The translations under genes were made by a program, and so were the position numbers. The notes under the pieces were generated by a model, which ran no database searches, was not told the origin of the DNA, and worked only from the letters and a program-made list of their open reading frames with translations. Shown here one piece after another: positions 5,104-5,253 of a stretch of 5,253 nucleotides of DNA; position 1 is the first letter of the stretch, and every line of letters starts with the position of its first letter. The stretch spans positions 1 through 5,253 of the forward strand of contig JBILVQ010000210.1 in the NCBI GenBank assembly GCA_044370375.1. The letters are read 5' to 3'. This DNA comes from JBILVQ01 sp044370375. GTDB lineage: Bacteria > Bacteroidota > Bacteroidia > UBA4408.

Positions 5104-5253
5104 ATGGACCCCGATAGCGATCGGGGCCCGGAAAGCCGCGCGCAGGTTAGTTTTGGGAGCCTGGATGAAATGATTCCGGCTGAACATCAGGTTCGGTTTT
5201 TGGATGCTTTTGTGGATAAGCTCGACCTTGCCAAGCTTCAGTTTAATGTGAAG
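5104..5253 (+). CDS. IS1182-family transposase, N-terminal part (cut by window end)
   Basis: Fifty codons are open to the window edge. Residues 14-50 (SLDEMIPAEHQVRFLDAFVDKLDL and on) match the start of IS1182-family DDE transposases, where an 'L-D/E-E-x-I-P...H-x-V-R-x-(I/L)-(D/N)-x-x-V-D-x-L-D' block opens the N-terminal domain; the catalytic DDE residues lie beyond the window. The ATG at 5104 is the first plausible start. Codons 2-9 (DPDSDRGP) are encoded by a CCCCGAT...ATCGGGG palindrome and do not look like family protein sequence, so a palindromic repeat seems to have been built into the start of the gene. A hairpin this close to the start codon could limit translation from transcripts entering the element from outside. 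Confidence 0.78.
   Translation, partial: MDPDSDRGPESRAQVSFGSLDEMIPAEHQVRFLDAFVDKLDLAKLQFNVK
5109..5126. repeat. CCCCGAT-AGCG-ATCGGGG palindrome at the transposase start (copy 2)
   Basis: A 7-base perfect stem with a 4-base loop begins two bases after the transposase ATG. It is identical to 1095-1112. Confidence 0.85.

Larger units (their letters stand above)
4998..5202 (+). repeat. Long direct repeat shared by the two IS copies
   Basis: The partner is 983-1187, same orientation, starting TAACG and ending CGGTTTTTG. It is about 95 percent identical by eye, with differences scattered through the leader and at the T-tract. The two copies bracket 3.8 kb holding the operon, enough homology for recombination or for a genome-assembly error. 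Confidence 0.85.
4987..5253 (+). mobile_element. IS1182-like insertion sequence, left end (copy 2, runs off the window)
   Basis: The left terminal repeat CCATTGGCTATAAC is at 4987-5000 and is the inverted counterpart of 1351-1364. A leader of about 100 bases, with an outward promoter and a CAAATT-T-AATTTG palindrome, precedes an open transposase frame that continues to the window edge. Copy 2 lacks the frameshift of copy 1 and could be a full-length active element. It lies about 125 bases upstream of the secreted-protein operon, in divergent orientation. Confidence 0.75.

Overview
The window looks like an accessory stretch of a chromosome from the phylum Bacteroidota. Two secreted proteins end in type IX secretion system (T9SS) type A sorting domains, which are essentially confined to that phylum. 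The DNA is AT-rich, and several promoter-like sites match the Bacteroidota -33/-7 consensus (TTTG, about 19 bases, TAnnTTTG). Nothing here allows a genus call.

Left part (1-977): about 300 bases without a convincing gene are followed by a minus-strand toxin-antitoxin module. The antitoxin (604-849) is intact. The overlapping RelE/ParE-type toxin (306-611) has an in-frame TAA at codon 32 and is called a pseudogene. Short perfect palindromes lie upstream of the antitoxin.

Middle-left (978-1364): a roughly 390-base remnant of an IS1182-like insertion sequence. It keeps both ends but has lost almost the whole transposase, so it resembles a MITE. Its right part carries stacked CCCGA...TCGGG palindromes that look like a two-way terminator. 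A gene-poor stretch follows (1365-1572).

Centre (1573-4862): a two-gene minus-strand operon with a 5-base gap. The first gene encodes a secreted PA/M28-peptidase-like protein whose zinc-site residues are largely replaced. The second encodes a secreted amidohydrolase of the imidazolonepropionase/prolidase-like type with a complete metal site. Both have signal peptides and T9SS sorting domains, so both should act outside the cell or on its surface, perhaps on peptides or related amides.

Right end (4987-5253): the left end and first 50 codons of a second, apparently intact copy of the same insertion sequence, cut by the window edge. The two copies have the same orientation and bracket the operon. 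Both carry a complete outward-facing Bacteroidota-type promoter. In copy 2 it points at the secreted-protein operon, and in copy 1 at the toxin-antitoxin module. This is the most interesting regulatory signal in the window.
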